A DNA stretch of 64,000 bases from Nonomuraea turcica. GTDB lineage: Bacteria > Actinomycetota > Actinomycetes > Streptosporangiales > Streptosporangiaceae. How positions within the stretch are numbered: the first letter of the stretch is position 1; every line of letters begins with the position of its first letter. The notes under the pieces are model-generated. The model searched no databases. It saw only the letters and a list, made by a program, of their open reading frames with translations, and was not told the DNA's origin. The position numbers were made by a program, and so were the translations under genes. Positions 52,116-61,089 of this stretch are shown piece after piece. The DNA is taken from contig NZ_JAUZQF010000041.1 in the NCBI RefSeq assembly GCF_030718205.1, positions 1 through 64,000 of the forward strand. Direction: 5' to 3'.

Positions 52116-52471
52116 TCACACCAGCAGGCCGACTGTGATCGTCTCCTCGCCATGGTCCCCGGACAGGGTGATCGACAGTTCCCATACGCCGTCCATGGTG
52201 AACACGTCCTGTGTGGCGACGAAGCGGCCGGGGTCGGCTCGCACGGTGCCGACCGGCGGCAGCGCGTGGCCCATGCTGGGCATGGCCGCCGCCAGCGTGA
52301 CCGTTTCGGCCTTGCCCGAGGTCACCCGTACCTCGACACGATCGGCCGCAGCACGGTGACGGTGTAGTGCGTGCCCGCCACCGCCACACTCTCGGGGTTG
52401 CCGCCGATCCAGCGCGAGGTGACGGCGAACAGCACACCCGCGATGAGCAGGCAGACGCCCGCGTACTTCAT
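52116..52471 (-). pseudogene. FixH/YtkA-like small membrane protein with a frameshift
   Basis: The start MKYAGVCLLIAGVLFAVTSR is a signal or anchor helix. About residue 47 (HYTVTVLRPIV) the frame shifts by one base to continue VEVRVTSGKAETVTLAAAMP, then SMGHALPPVGTVRADPGRFV and the C-terminus. MPxMxH is typical of YtkA-like domains linked to copper and cytochrome oxidase assembly. The ATG forms ATGA with the upstream gene's stop. A sequencing error cannot be excluded. Confidence 0.65.
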
Positions 52472-53697
52472 CGATCTACCTCCATGGTGAAGGGCCGCGT
52501 CAGGAGACGGCCTCCAGCGGCGTACTGGACCCAGGCCAGGTAGCGGCCCGGTTCGGGGAGCGTGAGCGTGAAGCGCAGTGCGGAAGGACCGGCCGCCGTC
52601 CCGTGGGCGTGCGCCAGGTGGGCGCCGTCCCGGCTCCGGACGACCATGTGGCCGGGCATACCCAGCCAGAGCTGGATCTGCCCCTCCGTGGCGACCTCGA
52701 TGGTCACCGGGCTTCCGGCGACCGGCGCTGGCGGGGTCAGGCTGGGCATGGCGACCTCCTGCACGGAGGCGTCCGGCTGTGCCGTACCGGAGACTTCGAA
52801 GGCGCCAGTGAGAAGCTGCCCGCCTGACTGCTGCCGCTCGATCTCGGCATAGGCCAGGTAGCGACCCGGATACGGCAGGCTCAGCCGTACGGCCAGCACA
52901 CCCGGCGCGGTCCGCAACGGATGCACGTGCCGGAAGATCACGCCGTTCTCGCTGGTGACCACGAGATGCGCCGGGGCCTCATGGTGGACGGCGAGGTCGT
53001 CCACCGGCCGTCCGGTCGCGCCGTCCGCGAGCCGCAGGATCAGGGTGAACTCGGCTCCCGTGACAGGTCGGGCGGGCTGGGTGGAGAAGCTGCCCTGCGC
53101 GTAGGGCCTGCCGGACTCGGCTTGCGGTGCGCTGCCCTCCGGCTGAGCGGGGGGCAGATACGGCCCGAGCAGCATCACGGTGACCGCGACTGCTCCGGCT
53201 GCACTCGCACCGCTCATGAGGAGCCGGGACATGCTTTTGGCGAGCACGCCGCCTACCAGCAGGAGACCAGTCACCAGGAAGGCGCCGTCCATCACCATCG
53301 TCCAGGGGGCGCTCTCGGGCACCAACACGCGGAACGGGATCATCGAGACCTCGTCACCGACGCGGACGCGCAGCTCGTGCGGGCCGGTGTGGGTGACCCA
53401 CAAGGCGGCGGGATCTTGCCCGACACTCGCCGAGCCGGACGACCTGCTGCCGTCGGTCAGCGACCGTAACTCCAGCTGCAGGCTCGCGGGATCCGCCGCT
53501 TCCGCGGCCACCCGCAGCGCCGCCGGCACTTGCGAGAGCCCCGCGATGACGAGCGTCACCTCGCCCGTTTCGAAAGTCTGCGTCACTCGCAGATCCGCCC
53601 CCGCCTGGACGACATGCGCCCGAGCCGGGGCAGGAAGCGACAGCACCACCAGCCACGCGACGGCCAGAAGCCGCATCGCGCCATTGATCGCCTTCAT
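52468..53697 (-). CDS. Exported membrane protein with YtkA-like C-terminal Ig domains
   Basis: 409 residues. A signal peptide (MRLLAVAWLVVLSLPAPARA) is followed by a beta domain (THTGPHELRVRVGDE). Two membrane helices lie at about residues 135-180. Two Ig-like domains follow with His-rich turns (FRHVHPLRTAPG and GAHLAHAHGTAAG) and MPGHMVV. The GxHLAHxH/MPGHM pattern suggests metal (perhaps copper) binding, by inference. It is coupled by ATGA to the damaged FixH-like gene. Confidence 0.78.
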   Translation of the reverse strand: MKAINGAMRLLAVAWLVVLSLPAPARAHVVQAGADLRVTQTFETGEVTLVIAGLSQVPAALRVAAEAADPASLQLELRSLTDGSRSSGSASVGQDPAALWVTHTGPHELRVRVGDEVSMIPFRVLVPESAPWTMVMDGAFLVTGLLLVGGVLAKSMSRLLMSGASAAGAVAVTVMLLGPYLPPAQPEGSAPQAESGRPYAQGSFSTQPARPVTGAEFTLILRLADGATGRPVDDLAVHHEAPAHLVVTSENGVIFRHVHPLRTAPGVLAVRLSLPYPGRYLAYAEIERQQSGGQLLTGAFEVSGTAQPDASVQEVAMPSLTPPAPVAGSPVTIEVATEGQIQLWLGMPGHMVVRSRDGAHLAHAHGTAAGPSALRFTLTLPEPGRYLAWVQYAAGGRLLTRPFTMEVDR

Positions 53698-53728
53698 GGG
53701 CAGGACACTAGGCAGCGGCTGCTATCTC

Positions 53729-53787
53729 CCGCCTCTGTCGGGTGACTGATATGCCCGGCATGCCTATCAGTCATCTGACAGAGGCGG
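53729..53787. promoter_or_regulatory. 59-base near-palindrome between divergent membrane-protein genes
   Basis: 23-base arms (53729-53751 and 53765-53787, starting CCGCCTCTGTC) match at 21 of 23 positions. They surround a 13-base centre that itself contains ATGCC-C-GGCAT. It lies in the 121-base divergent gap between 53697 and 53819. Confidence 0.8.
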
Positions 53788-53818
53788 CCGGCATCGCGCT
53801 CTCCCTAGCGTTCCGGCC

Positions 53819-54418
53819 ATGACCAAACGACCTGAGCCCTACTCGGCAACCGTGATGGCGATCCTCGCCCTGGCCTTCTGCGCCTGGGCCTTGCTCACCC
53901 TGCCCATCCAGGGCGCGGTGATCCTCGTGGTCGCCAGCGTGCTGGGCTGGAGCGGCTGGATAGCCTTCAGCTACACCCGCCCGGTGAAGTCCAGGAAAGT
54001 GATCGCCATCTACCTGTGCGCCGTGGGCTTCCAGCTCATCCACATGGCCGAGGAGTACACCGGCGGCTTCCCGCACGAGATCGTCGAGCTGTTCGACTCG
54101 CCGCGCGACTGGCCGGAGAAGGAATTCCTGCTCGTCTTCGTCTTCGGCTTCGGCGCGCTCTACTTCTTCGCAGGCGCAGGCGCGCTCTACCGGATCCGGG
54201 CGGCCAACTTCTTCCTGTGGTGGTACGCCCTGGGCGCGGGCCTGCTCAACGGCATCGCCCACTTCGTCTTCCCGATCCTCAAGGGCGGCTACTTCCCCGG
54301 CCTGTACACCGCCGGCGGCCACTTCATCATGAGCGGACTGCTGATCTACTTCCTCATCAAGGAGAACCGCCAGCTCAAAGCCGCCGAACAGGCGGCTCAG
54401 CCGCTGCTGGTCAGGTAG
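53819..54418 (+). CDS. HXXEE-family membrane protein
   Basis: 199 residues with five or six hydrophobic helices. The name-giving motif is FQLIHMAEEYTGGFPHEIVE; the second conserved block is LNGIAHFVFPILKGGYFPGL. HXXEE proteins are integral membrane proteins of unknown reaction; the His/Glu set looks like a metal site (inference). It starts 31 bases after the large palindrome and is divergent from the YtkA-domain gene. Confidence 0.85.
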   Translation: MTKRPEPYSATVMAILALAFCAWALLTLPIQGAVILVVASVLGWSGWIAFSYTRPVKSRKVIAIYLCAVGFQLIHMAEEYTGGFPHEIVELFDSPRDWPEKEFLLVFVFGFGALYFFAGAGALYRIRAANFFLWWYALGAGLLNGIAHFVFPILKGGYFPGLYTAGGHFIMSGLLIYFLIKENRQLKAAEQAAQPLLVR

Positions 54419-54499
54419 CGACAGAGGGTCGGCGCGAGTCGCGCACCGGAGATTTCACGCATGCGCCAAGACACGGCCTCGCTCATCACCCGTACGGGG

Positions 54500-54600
54500 C
54501 GGGTCATACACGTGGTGACCGTGCGCAATCCCAGCGCCCGCTACCCCGTTGGCAGGAAATCCCGCGCGTCGGTCAAGCTCGCCGGGCCTGGCACACGCCG
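54500..54600 (+). pseudogene. Remnant of an SDR C-terminus
   Basis: VTVRNPSARYPVGRKSRASV repeats the end seen again at about 55155-55205 (PRSRYPVGKKSR). It indicates that two copies of the same SDR gene once lay here, or that one was partly duplicated. Confidence 0.5.
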
Positions 54601-54614
54601 AAAGGAGCACGACA

Positions 54615-55273
54615 ATGTCGAAGACCGTCCTGGTGCCCGGCGCCCCCACCGGAGGCGGCCGCGCCAGCGCCCTGCTGTTGGCCCGCGAGGTCTTCACCGT
54701 CTACGCCGGCGTGCGCAAGGAAGCCGACGGCCAGGCCCTCGGCCCCACCGTCACCCCCATCCAGCTGGATGTCACCGACGCCGGTCAGATTGCCGATACC
54801 GCCACCCGATCGGCCACCTCGACGTCCTGGTCAACAACGCCGGCATCGGCATCACCGGACCCCTGGAGTTTGTCCCCCTCGACGCGCTGCGCTGGCAGTA
54901 CGAGGTCAACGTCTTCGGCCAGATCGCCGTGGAACTCAAGCCCTGGGGCATCCACGCGGTCCTCATCGAACCCGGCTCCATCCACACCGACGCCGTCGAC
55001 AAGCTTGAAGACGAGGTCGAACCCCGCCTGGCCTCCCTCGGTGAGCAGGGCACAGCTGTACGGCCAGGCTTACCCCACCATGACCACCAACGGGCTGAAG
55101 GAAGAGCACACCCGGCTCCAGTCCCGACGTCGTCGCCTGCATGCCCTGACCGCGCGCAAGCCCCGCTCCCGCTACCCCGTCGGCAAGAAATCCCGCCTGA
55201 TGAGCACCCTCGGCCGCATCGTCCCCGATACCCCCTCGACGCCCTGCGCCTGCGCGTGCTCGGCCAGTCCTGA
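54615..55273 (+). pseudogene. Short-chain dehydrogenase with several frameshifts and a deletion
   Basis: AAAGGAG precedes MSKTVLVPGAPTGGGRASAL. The frame is readable to LDVTDAGQIADTA, then shifts to IGHLDVLVNNAGIGITGPLE and QYEVNVFGQIAVELKPWGIH. Between INVFG and ELKPWG the catalytic Ser and YxxxK region (about 50 residues) is missing. Further shifts occur before YPVGKKSRLMSTLGRIVPDT and LDALRLRVLGQS. It is not functional. Confidence 0.8.
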
Positions 55274-55288
55274 ACGGAGCCCACTATC

Positions 55289-55954
55289 TTGACCCAGCTC
55301 GCCGGCGCCGAAGCCCTCGCCGCGCTCGATCCCGTCTTCGCTCAGCTCGCCGTCGGCGCGGGCCATAACCTCTGGGGCCTGACCCACCTGACGATGCGCG
55401 AGAAGGCCTTCATCTGTCTGACCGCCGACCTATGTCATCCCCACCTCGACCTGCCCCTGGCGATGCACGTGCAGATGGCTCTGGCCAATGGCGTGGAGCC
55501 GGAGACCGTCAGGGAGCTCTGCCGGCACCTGGCGCCCTACGTGGGCTACCCGATCGTGGTCACCGCCTTCCAACGCTTGACCGAGCTCGGACTGCCCCAG
55601 GCCCAGGACGACAAGCCCGTCGAACCCACACCGCTGACCGGACCGCTCGCGCGAGCCGTACGCGCCCTGGAGGACGTGGACTCGGGCCTGGCCGCCTTCA
55701 CCGAGGACCAGCTCGCCCAGCGCTGGGCCCGCCCGCACCTCAGCGTCCGCGAGCGCGCGCTCGCCTGCCTGGTCGTGGACGTCTTCTACCAGACGCTCGG
55801 CGAATCCCTGCGCCTGCACGCCGAGCTGGCCAGGTCGGCCGGGGCCACCGACGAGACCCTGCGCGACCTGCTCCGTGGTGTGGCCGAGTTCGGCATGCCG
55901 AGGGTCTGGGCCGCCGCGCAGGCGCTGCTCCCGCAGCCGAAGGAGGGCGCATGA
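55289..55954 (+). CDS. Carboxymuconolactone decarboxylase-family protein, two CMD repeats
   Basis: 221 residues from a TTG start (GGAG about 10 bases upstream). Two CMD units: LTMREKAFICLTADLCHPHL with VELCRHL-type helices (about residues 30-100), and LSVRERALACLVVDVFYQTL, then LLRGVAEFGMPRVWAAAQAL (about 150-215). There is no CxxC pair, so it is not an AhpD-type peroxidase. CMD proteins decarboxylate lactones in aromatic catabolism. It is the first gene of the monooxygenase operon, coupled to the next by ATGA. Confidence 0.8.
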   Translation: MTQLAGAEALAALDPVFAQLAVGAGHNLWGLTHLTMREKAFICLTADLCHPHLDLPLAMHVQMALANGVEPETVRELCRHLAPYVGYPIVVTAFQRLTELGLPQAQDDKPVEPTPLTGPLARAVRALEDVDSGLAAFTEDQLAQRWARPHLSVRERALACLVVDVFYQTLGESLRLHAELARSAGATDETLRDLLRGVAEFGMPRVWAAAQALLPQPKEGA

Positions 55955-57135
55955 ACGTGGTGATAGCCGGAGGTGGTCCGGCCGGGATGATGCTCGGCCT
56001 GCTGCTGGCCCGCGCCGGGGTCGAGGTGACCGTGCTGGAGAAGCATGAGGACTTCCTGCGCGACTTCCGGGGCGACACCGTGCATCCCTCCACCCTGGAA
56101 GCGCTGGACGAGCTGGGCTTGGCGGAGCGCTTCCATCAACTCCGGCATCGCAAGGTCACCACACTCAACGTGCCGCTGGGCGGCGGGCTGGCGCCCATTG
56201 AGGCGTTCGCCGGGATGAAGGTGAAATTTCCGTACATCGCCTTCGTGCCGCAGTGGGACTTCCTCAACCTGCTCGCCGAGGAAGCCCAGCGGTACCCGAA
56301 TTTCACCCTCCACATGAGCACCCCGGTACGCGACGTCATCCGCCGAGTCGGCAAGGTCGTGGGGGTCCGTTGCGACGATGGCCGCGAGTTCCGCGCGGAT
56401 CTGGTCGTCGGGGCCGACGGCCGGAATTCTGCGGTACGGCAAGCGGCCGGAATGCAGGTTCACGAGCTCGGCGCGCCCATCGACGTGATCTGGTTCCGCC
56501 TGACCAGACACGCCGGTGACCAGGAGAATCTGGTCTTCCAACTCGCCCGTGGCCGGGGCATGGTCGCCATCGACCGTGGCGAGTTCTGGCAATGCGGCTA
56601 CCTCATTGGCAAGGGTGGCTTCGACGACTGGAAGGCCAAGGGCATCGAGGCCTTCCGCCGGGACGTGGCGCAGGTGGCCCCGATGTTCGCCGACCGCACC
56701 GGCGAGCTGACCTCCTTCGAAGTGATGGGCTTCCTGGAGGTCCGGGTCAACCGGCTGAAGACCTGGCACCAGCCCGGGTTGCTGTGCATCGGCGACGCCG
56801 CGCACGCCATGTCACCGGTCGGCGGAGTGGGCATCAACCTGGCCGTCCAGGACGCCATCGCCGCCGCCAACATCCTGACCCGCCCGCTGCTGGACGGCAC
56901 CCTCGACGAGAGTTATCTGGCCGCGGTCGAGCATCGCCGTGAATGGCCCGCCGTGCTCACTCAGCGGGTGCAGGCGATCCTGCAGCGCCAGGCGTTCGAC
57001 GACAAGCGCAAGGACGGCCAGCTGCCCTCCCTGGCCCGTTTCCTGATCCAGCGCACGGCCATCCCCCGCTACCTGGCCGGACGTTTCCTCGCCTTCGGCT
57101 TCCGCCCCGAGCACATCCAGGAGATCCCGAGATGA
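55951..57135 (+). CDS. Group A flavoprotein monooxygenase, first of three paralogues
   Basis: 394 residues. FAD motif VVIAGGGPAGMMLGLLLARA is at the N-terminus. The family block EKHEDFLRDFRGDTVHPSTL comes next, then the DG motif VVGADGRNSAVRQAAGM and the GD motif LLCIGDAAHAMSPVGGVGIN. It would hydroxylate a substrate with O2 and NAD(P)H. It lies between the CMD gene and the second paralogue, both joined by ATGA. The C-terminus is longer than in TetX-like proteins. Substrate unknown. Confidence 0.9.
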   Translation: MNVVIAGGGPAGMMLGLLLARAGVEVTVLEKHEDFLRDFRGDTVHPSTLEALDELGLAERFHQLRHRKVTTLNVPLGGGLAPIEAFAGMKVKFPYIAFVPQWDFLNLLAEEAQRYPNFTLHMSTPVRDVIRRVGKVVGVRCDDGREFRADLVVGADGRNSAVRQAAGMQVHELGAPIDVIWFRLTRHAGDQENLVFQLARGRGMVAIDRGEFWQCGYLIGKGGFDDWKAKGIEAFRRDVAQVAPMFADRTGELTSFEVMGFLEVRVNRLKTWHQPGLLCIGDAAHAMSPVGGVGINLAVQDAIAAANILTRPLLDGTLDESYLAAVEHRREWPAVLTQRVQAILQRQAFDDKRKDGQLPSLARFLIQRTAIPRYLAGRFLAFGFRPEHIQEIPR

Positions 57136-58301
57136 GCGTGGCGATCTCGGGCGGCGGCCCGGCCGGGCTGATGCTCGGCCTGCTGCTGGCCCGCAAGGGT
57201 GTCGAGGTGACCGTGCTGGAAAAGCATGAGGACTTCCTGCGCGACTTCCGCGGCGACACCATTCACCCGGCGACCATGGAGCTGCTCGACCAGCTCGGCC
57301 TGCACGACCGATTCCACAAGATCCCCTACGGGAAGTTCCAGAACGTCGGCTTCGGCAAGGACCTGCAGGTCGGCTCGTTGACCGAGCTGGGGCTGCGCTA
57401 CCCGTTCATCGCCATCGCGCCGCAGTGGGACTTCCTCAACCTCATCGCCGAGGAGGCCCAGCGGTACCCGAGCTTCACGCTGAACATGCGCTCCCAAGTG
57501 GTCGATCTGCTGCCGGAGGGCGGGGTGCGCTACCGCGACCCCGACGGTGAGCACGAGTTGCGCGCCGACCTCACGGTGGCCTGCGACGGCCGCGACTCCC
57601 TGCTGCGGGCCAAGGCCGGACTGCCTGTGCGCACCATCGGCGCGCCCTTCGACGTGGCCTGGTTCCGTCTACCCAGGCGTGACCCGGTCGTGGAGGAGTT
57701 TTACTACCGGGTCGCGCCCTACAAGTGGATCGTCGGATTCGACCGGCGCACATACATCCAGCTCGCCTACGTCTTCGACAAGAACCGGCGCGAGAAGCTG
57801 ATCGGCGACGGCATCGAGGCCTTCCGTGACGGCGTGGCGCGAGCCGTACCGGAGCTCGCCGATCGCGTGGCGCTCCTGCGTTCCTTCGAGGAGGACGTGA
57901 GCTTCCTCGACGTGCAGGTCAACAGGGCTGTCAGGTGGTACGGCAAAGGCCTGCTGCTGATCGGCGACGCCGCTCATGCGATGTCCCCGATGGGCGGTGT
58001 GGGCGTCAACTACGCCGTGCAGGACGCGGTCGGAGCCGCCAACATCCTCTCCGACGCGCTCAAGAGCGGCGGGCCGGTGCCGGAGCACCTGCTGCGTGCC
58101 GTACAGAAAAGGCGCGAGCTGCCCGTCGCGGTGATGCAGCGGCTCCAGCTCCTGATGCAGCGGCGGCTGGTCGAGCCCGCGCTGCGAGGAGAGGTCGCGA
58201 ACGTGCCCAGGATGGCCACGCTGATGCGGCGCATCGGTCCGGCTCGCCGGGCCTTGATGCGGCTACTCGCCGTCGGACTCAGAAAGGAAAGCATCCGATG
58301 A
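57132..58301 (+). CDS. Group A flavoprotein monooxygenase, second paralogue
   Basis: 389 residues. It opens VAISGGGPAGLMLGLLLARK and keeps EKHEDFLRDFRGDTIHPATM. The DG motif is VACDGRDSLLRAKAGLP and the GD motif LLLIGDAAHAMSPMGGVGVN. The shared blocks show tandem duplication from the first gene. The substrate segment (EEFYYRVAPYKWIVGFDRRT) differs clearly from both neighbours, which suggests a different target position or molecule. ATGA overlaps lie on both sides. Confidence 0.9.
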   Translation: MSVAISGGGPAGLMLGLLLARKGVEVTVLEKHEDFLRDFRGDTIHPATMELLDQLGLHDRFHKIPYGKFQNVGFGKDLQVGSLTELGLRYPFIAIAPQWDFLNLIAEEAQRYPSFTLNMRSQVVDLLPEGGVRYRDPDGEHELRADLTVACDGRDSLLRAKAGLPVRTIGAPFDVAWFRLPRRDPVVEEFYYRVAPYKWIVGFDRRTYIQLAYVFDKNRREKLIGDGIEAFRDGVARAVPELADRVALLRSFEEDVSFLDVQVNRAVRWYGKGLLLIGDAAHAMSPMGGVGVNYAVQDAVGAANILSDALKSGGPVPEHLLRAVQKRRELPVAVMQRLQLLMQRRLVEPALRGEVANVPRMATLMRRIGPARRALMRLLAVGLRKESIR

Positions 58302-59515
58302 ACGTTGTCATCGTCGGCGGCGGTCCGGCCGGAATGATGTTGGGGCTCCTGCTGGCCAGGGGCGGCATCCAGGTGACTGTGCTGGAGAAGCACGGCGACT
58401 TCCTGCGCGACTTCCGCGGCGACACTGTGCACGCCTCGACGATCCGGCTGATGGACGAGCTCGGGCTGGGCGCGAAGTTCCGCAAGCTGCCGCAGAGCCG
58501 CCTCGGAGAACTTGAGGCCCCGCTGCCTGACGGGAGCAGGATCGTACTGAGCGACATCGCCGGGCTGCCGGAGCCGTACAACTACGTCGCGATGATGCCC
58601 CAGTGGGATCTGCTGAACTTCCTGGCCGAGGAAGCCGCACGCGAGCCGTCTTTCACCCTGCTGATGAACACGGCGGTGACCGGGCTGCTCAGGGAGGGCG
58701 GCAAGGTCGTCGGTGTGCGCTGCGGCGATCTGGAGCTGCGTGCCGACCTGACGGTGGCCTGCGACGGGCGGCACTCGACCATCCGCCATGAGCTGGGACT
58801 GGCGGCCCGCGAGTTCCCGGTGCCCTTCGACACCTGGTGGTTCCGGCTGCCCCGCCATCCGGAGGAACGCGACGAGATCGCGCGGCTCAACGGGCAGTTC
58901 AAGGGGGACCAGATCGCGCTCAGCTTCACCCGGGGGGACTACTACCAGATCGCCTACTTCACCAGGAAGGGCGCCGACCCGCAGCTTCGGGCCGAGGGAG
59001 TGGAACGCTTCCGCGAGCGGATCGCCGGGCTGCTGCCGCAGTTCGCCGACCGGGTGGACCACCTTCGGAGCATGGACGAGCTGCACCTGCTCGATGTGAA
59101 GCTCAACCGGGTGGAGCGCTGGTACGCCGAGGGCGTGCTGCTCATCGGCGACGCCGCGCACGCCATGTCACCGGCGGGCGGCATGGGTATCAACCTGGCC
59201 ATCCAGGATGCGGTCGCCGCGGCGACGGTCCTGATCGAGCCGTTGCGCGCTGGGAGCCTCTCCACCGCTGACCTGGCCAAGGTGCAAAAGCGTCGCTGGT
59301 GGCCGACTGTGCTCGTGCAGCGCTACCAGCAGGTGCTGCACCGCGCGATGTTCGTGCCCGCCTTCTCCGGCAAGGGCGCCCGGCCGCCGCGCCCGCTGGT
59401 CTTCCTGGCCAGGTACTTCCCGCCGTTCAAGAAGATCCCCTCGAAGCTGCTCGCGTTCGGTCCCCGGCCCGAGCAGGGCCCGGTGTACGCGCGGCGCCCG
59501 GAGCAGCGGCCATGA
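58298..59515 (+). CDS. Group A flavoprotein monooxygenase, third paralogue
   Basis: 405 residues. It opens VVIVGGGPAGMMLGLLLARG, then EKHGDFLRDFRGDTVHASTI. The DG motif is VACDGRHSTIRHELGLA and the GD motif LLIGDAAHAMSPAGGMGINL. It has the longest C-terminal extension of the three, rich in Pro and Arg (RYFPPFKKIPSKLLAFGPRP). It is coupled by ATGA to the MFS gene that follows. Confidence 0.9.
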   Translation: MNVVIVGGGPAGMMLGLLLARGGIQVTVLEKHGDFLRDFRGDTVHASTIRLMDELGLGAKFRKLPQSRLGELEAPLPDGSRIVLSDIAGLPEPYNYVAMMPQWDLLNFLAEEAAREPSFTLLMNTAVTGLLREGGKVVGVRCGDLELRADLTVACDGRHSTIRHELGLAAREFPVPFDTWWFRLPRHPEERDEIARLNGQFKGDQIALSFTRGDYYQIAYFTRKGADPQLRAEGVERFRERIAGLLPQFADRVDHLRSMDELHLLDVKLNRVERWYAEGVLLIGDAAHAMSPAGGMGINLAIQDAVAAATVLIEPLRAGSLSTADLAKVQKRRWWPTVLVQRYQQVLHRAMFVPAFSGKGARPPRPLVFLARYFPPFKKIPSKLLAFGPRPEQGPVYARRPEQRP

Positions 59516-60954
59516 CTGCGGTGGCCGCGCCCGAACGCCTGGATCCAGCCCTGCTCAAGCTCGCCACGATCGTGGTGGCGGGCGCGCTGGCCTCGTTGCT
59601 GAACACCACGATCCTCAGCGTCGCCATCGACGGCCTCGGGCGGCACTTCGACGCGCCCCTGGCGACGGTGCAGTGGGTCGCCACGGCCTACCTGCTGGCC
59701 ATGGCGATGGCGATCCCGCTCACCGGCTGGTCGGTACAGCGGTTCGGCGCCAAGACGATGTGGATGTCGGCGCTGTCGCTCTTCCTCGCCGCGTCGGTGC
59801 TGTGCGGCCTGGCCTGGTCGATCGAGAGTCTGATCGCCTTCCGGGTGCTGCAGGGGCTGGCGGGCGGCATGATCCTGCCGCTGGCGCAGACGATCCTGGC
59901 TCAGGCCGCCGGGCCGTCGCAGTTCGGGCGGGTCATGGCGCTGGTGGCGATCCCGGGCCAGCTCGCACCGATCATCGGGCCGGTCCTGGGCGGCGTGCTC
60001 ATCGACGGCGCGGGCTGGCGCTGGGTGTTCTTCGTCAACGTGCCGGTGGTCGGCCTGGCCTTGCTGCTCGCCTGGCGCGCGATGCCCTCCGGCCGGCCGC
60101 AGGGCCGACCGCCGCTTGACCTCCTGGGCCTCGTCCTGCTGTCACCCGGCCTGGCCGCACTGGTGTACGGCCTCGCGCAGATCGGCGGTGCCGGAGGCAA
60201 GGGCTTCGGCAGCACCGTGGCCGTCGTCATCCTGATGGCCGGGGTGGGACTGGTCGCGGCGTTCGCCCGGCACGCCCTGCGAACCAGAACCGCCCCCCTC
60301 CTCGATCTCCGGCTCTTCCGCCACCGCTCGTACACGCTCGTGACCACCCTGACGTTCCTGTCCGGAGCCTCGATCTTCGGGCCGATGTTCCTGCTGCCGC
60401 TGTACTACCAGCAGGTCCACGGCCTGACGACCGTCGAGACCGGGCTCATGCTCGCCCCCCAGGGGATCGGCACCGCCCTGTCGCTGCTGATCGCCGGACG
60501 GCTCAACGACCGCATCGGCGCCCGCCCCCTGGTCCTGGTCGGGCTGGCTGTCACCGTCGCGGCGACGATCCCGTTCACCCTGTCCGGCACCGGCGACCTC
60601 ATCCAGATCATCACCCTGCTGATCCGCGGCATGGGACTGGGCATCGCGGGCGTGGCCATGATGGCCGGCGCCTACCAAGGACTGCGCCGCGACCAGATCC
60701 CCGGCGCGACCGGCCTGACCAATGTCGTCCAGCGCGTCGGCGGCTCGCTCGGCACCGCCGTCCTGGCCGTCGTCCTCCAACGGGTCACCCAGGGCAACGG
60801 CACCCCCGCCGCACTGGAAGGCGCCTTCGGCGAAACCTTCTGGTGGACGGTCGGCTTCGCTCTGCTCGCCCTCATCCCCTCATGGCTACTACCACGATCA
60901 CGACCGGCCCCGACCGAGCCGGGTACGCGTGGTGGCCGCGGAACGACTCACTAA
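59512..60954 (+). CDS. MFS drug exporter, DHA2 (14-helix) type
   Basis: 480 residues with about 14 membrane segments. Motif C is GQLAPIIGPVLGGVLIDGAG, and WVATAYLLAMAMAIPLTGWS is the usual DHA2 helix-2 region. IDGAGWRWVFFVNVPVVGLA is another family block. It exports drugs or pathway products using proton motive force. Its start overlaps the third monooxygenase by ATGA, so it probably exports the product or the substrate of the three enzymes. Confidence 0.9.
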   Translation: MTAVAAPERLDPALLKLATIVVAGALASLLNTTILSVAIDGLGRHFDAPLATVQWVATAYLLAMAMAIPLTGWSVQRFGAKTMWMSALSLFLAASVLCGLAWSIESLIAFRVLQGLAGGMILPLAQTILAQAAGPSQFGRVMALVAIPGQLAPIIGPVLGGVLIDGAGWRWVFFVNVPVVGLALLLAWRAMPSGRPQGRPPLDLLGLVLLSPGLAALVYGLAQIGGAGGKGFGSTVAVVILMAGVGLVAAFARHALRTRTAPLLDLRLFRHRSYTLVTTLTFLSGASIFGPMFLLPLYYQQVHGLTTVETGLMLAPQGIGTALSLLIAGRLNDRIGARPLVLVGLAVTVAATIPFTLSGTGDLIQIITLLIRGMGLGIAGVAMMAGAYQGLRRDQIPGATGLTNVVQRVGGSLGTAVLAVVLQRVTQGNGTPAALEGAFGETFWWTVGFALLALIPSWLLPRSRPAPTEPGTRGGRGTTH

Positions 60955-61089
60955 CTGGATCGTCGAGTGCGACGGTGCCCCTGTGCGCCCAGGCGCTGTA
61001 AGCAGGATCACCCGCCGTGTCTGTCACGGTTCTCAGCGCCAGCCCGTCCAGACTCATGAACCCCTCCCCAACCGCACCAAAGGATCACC

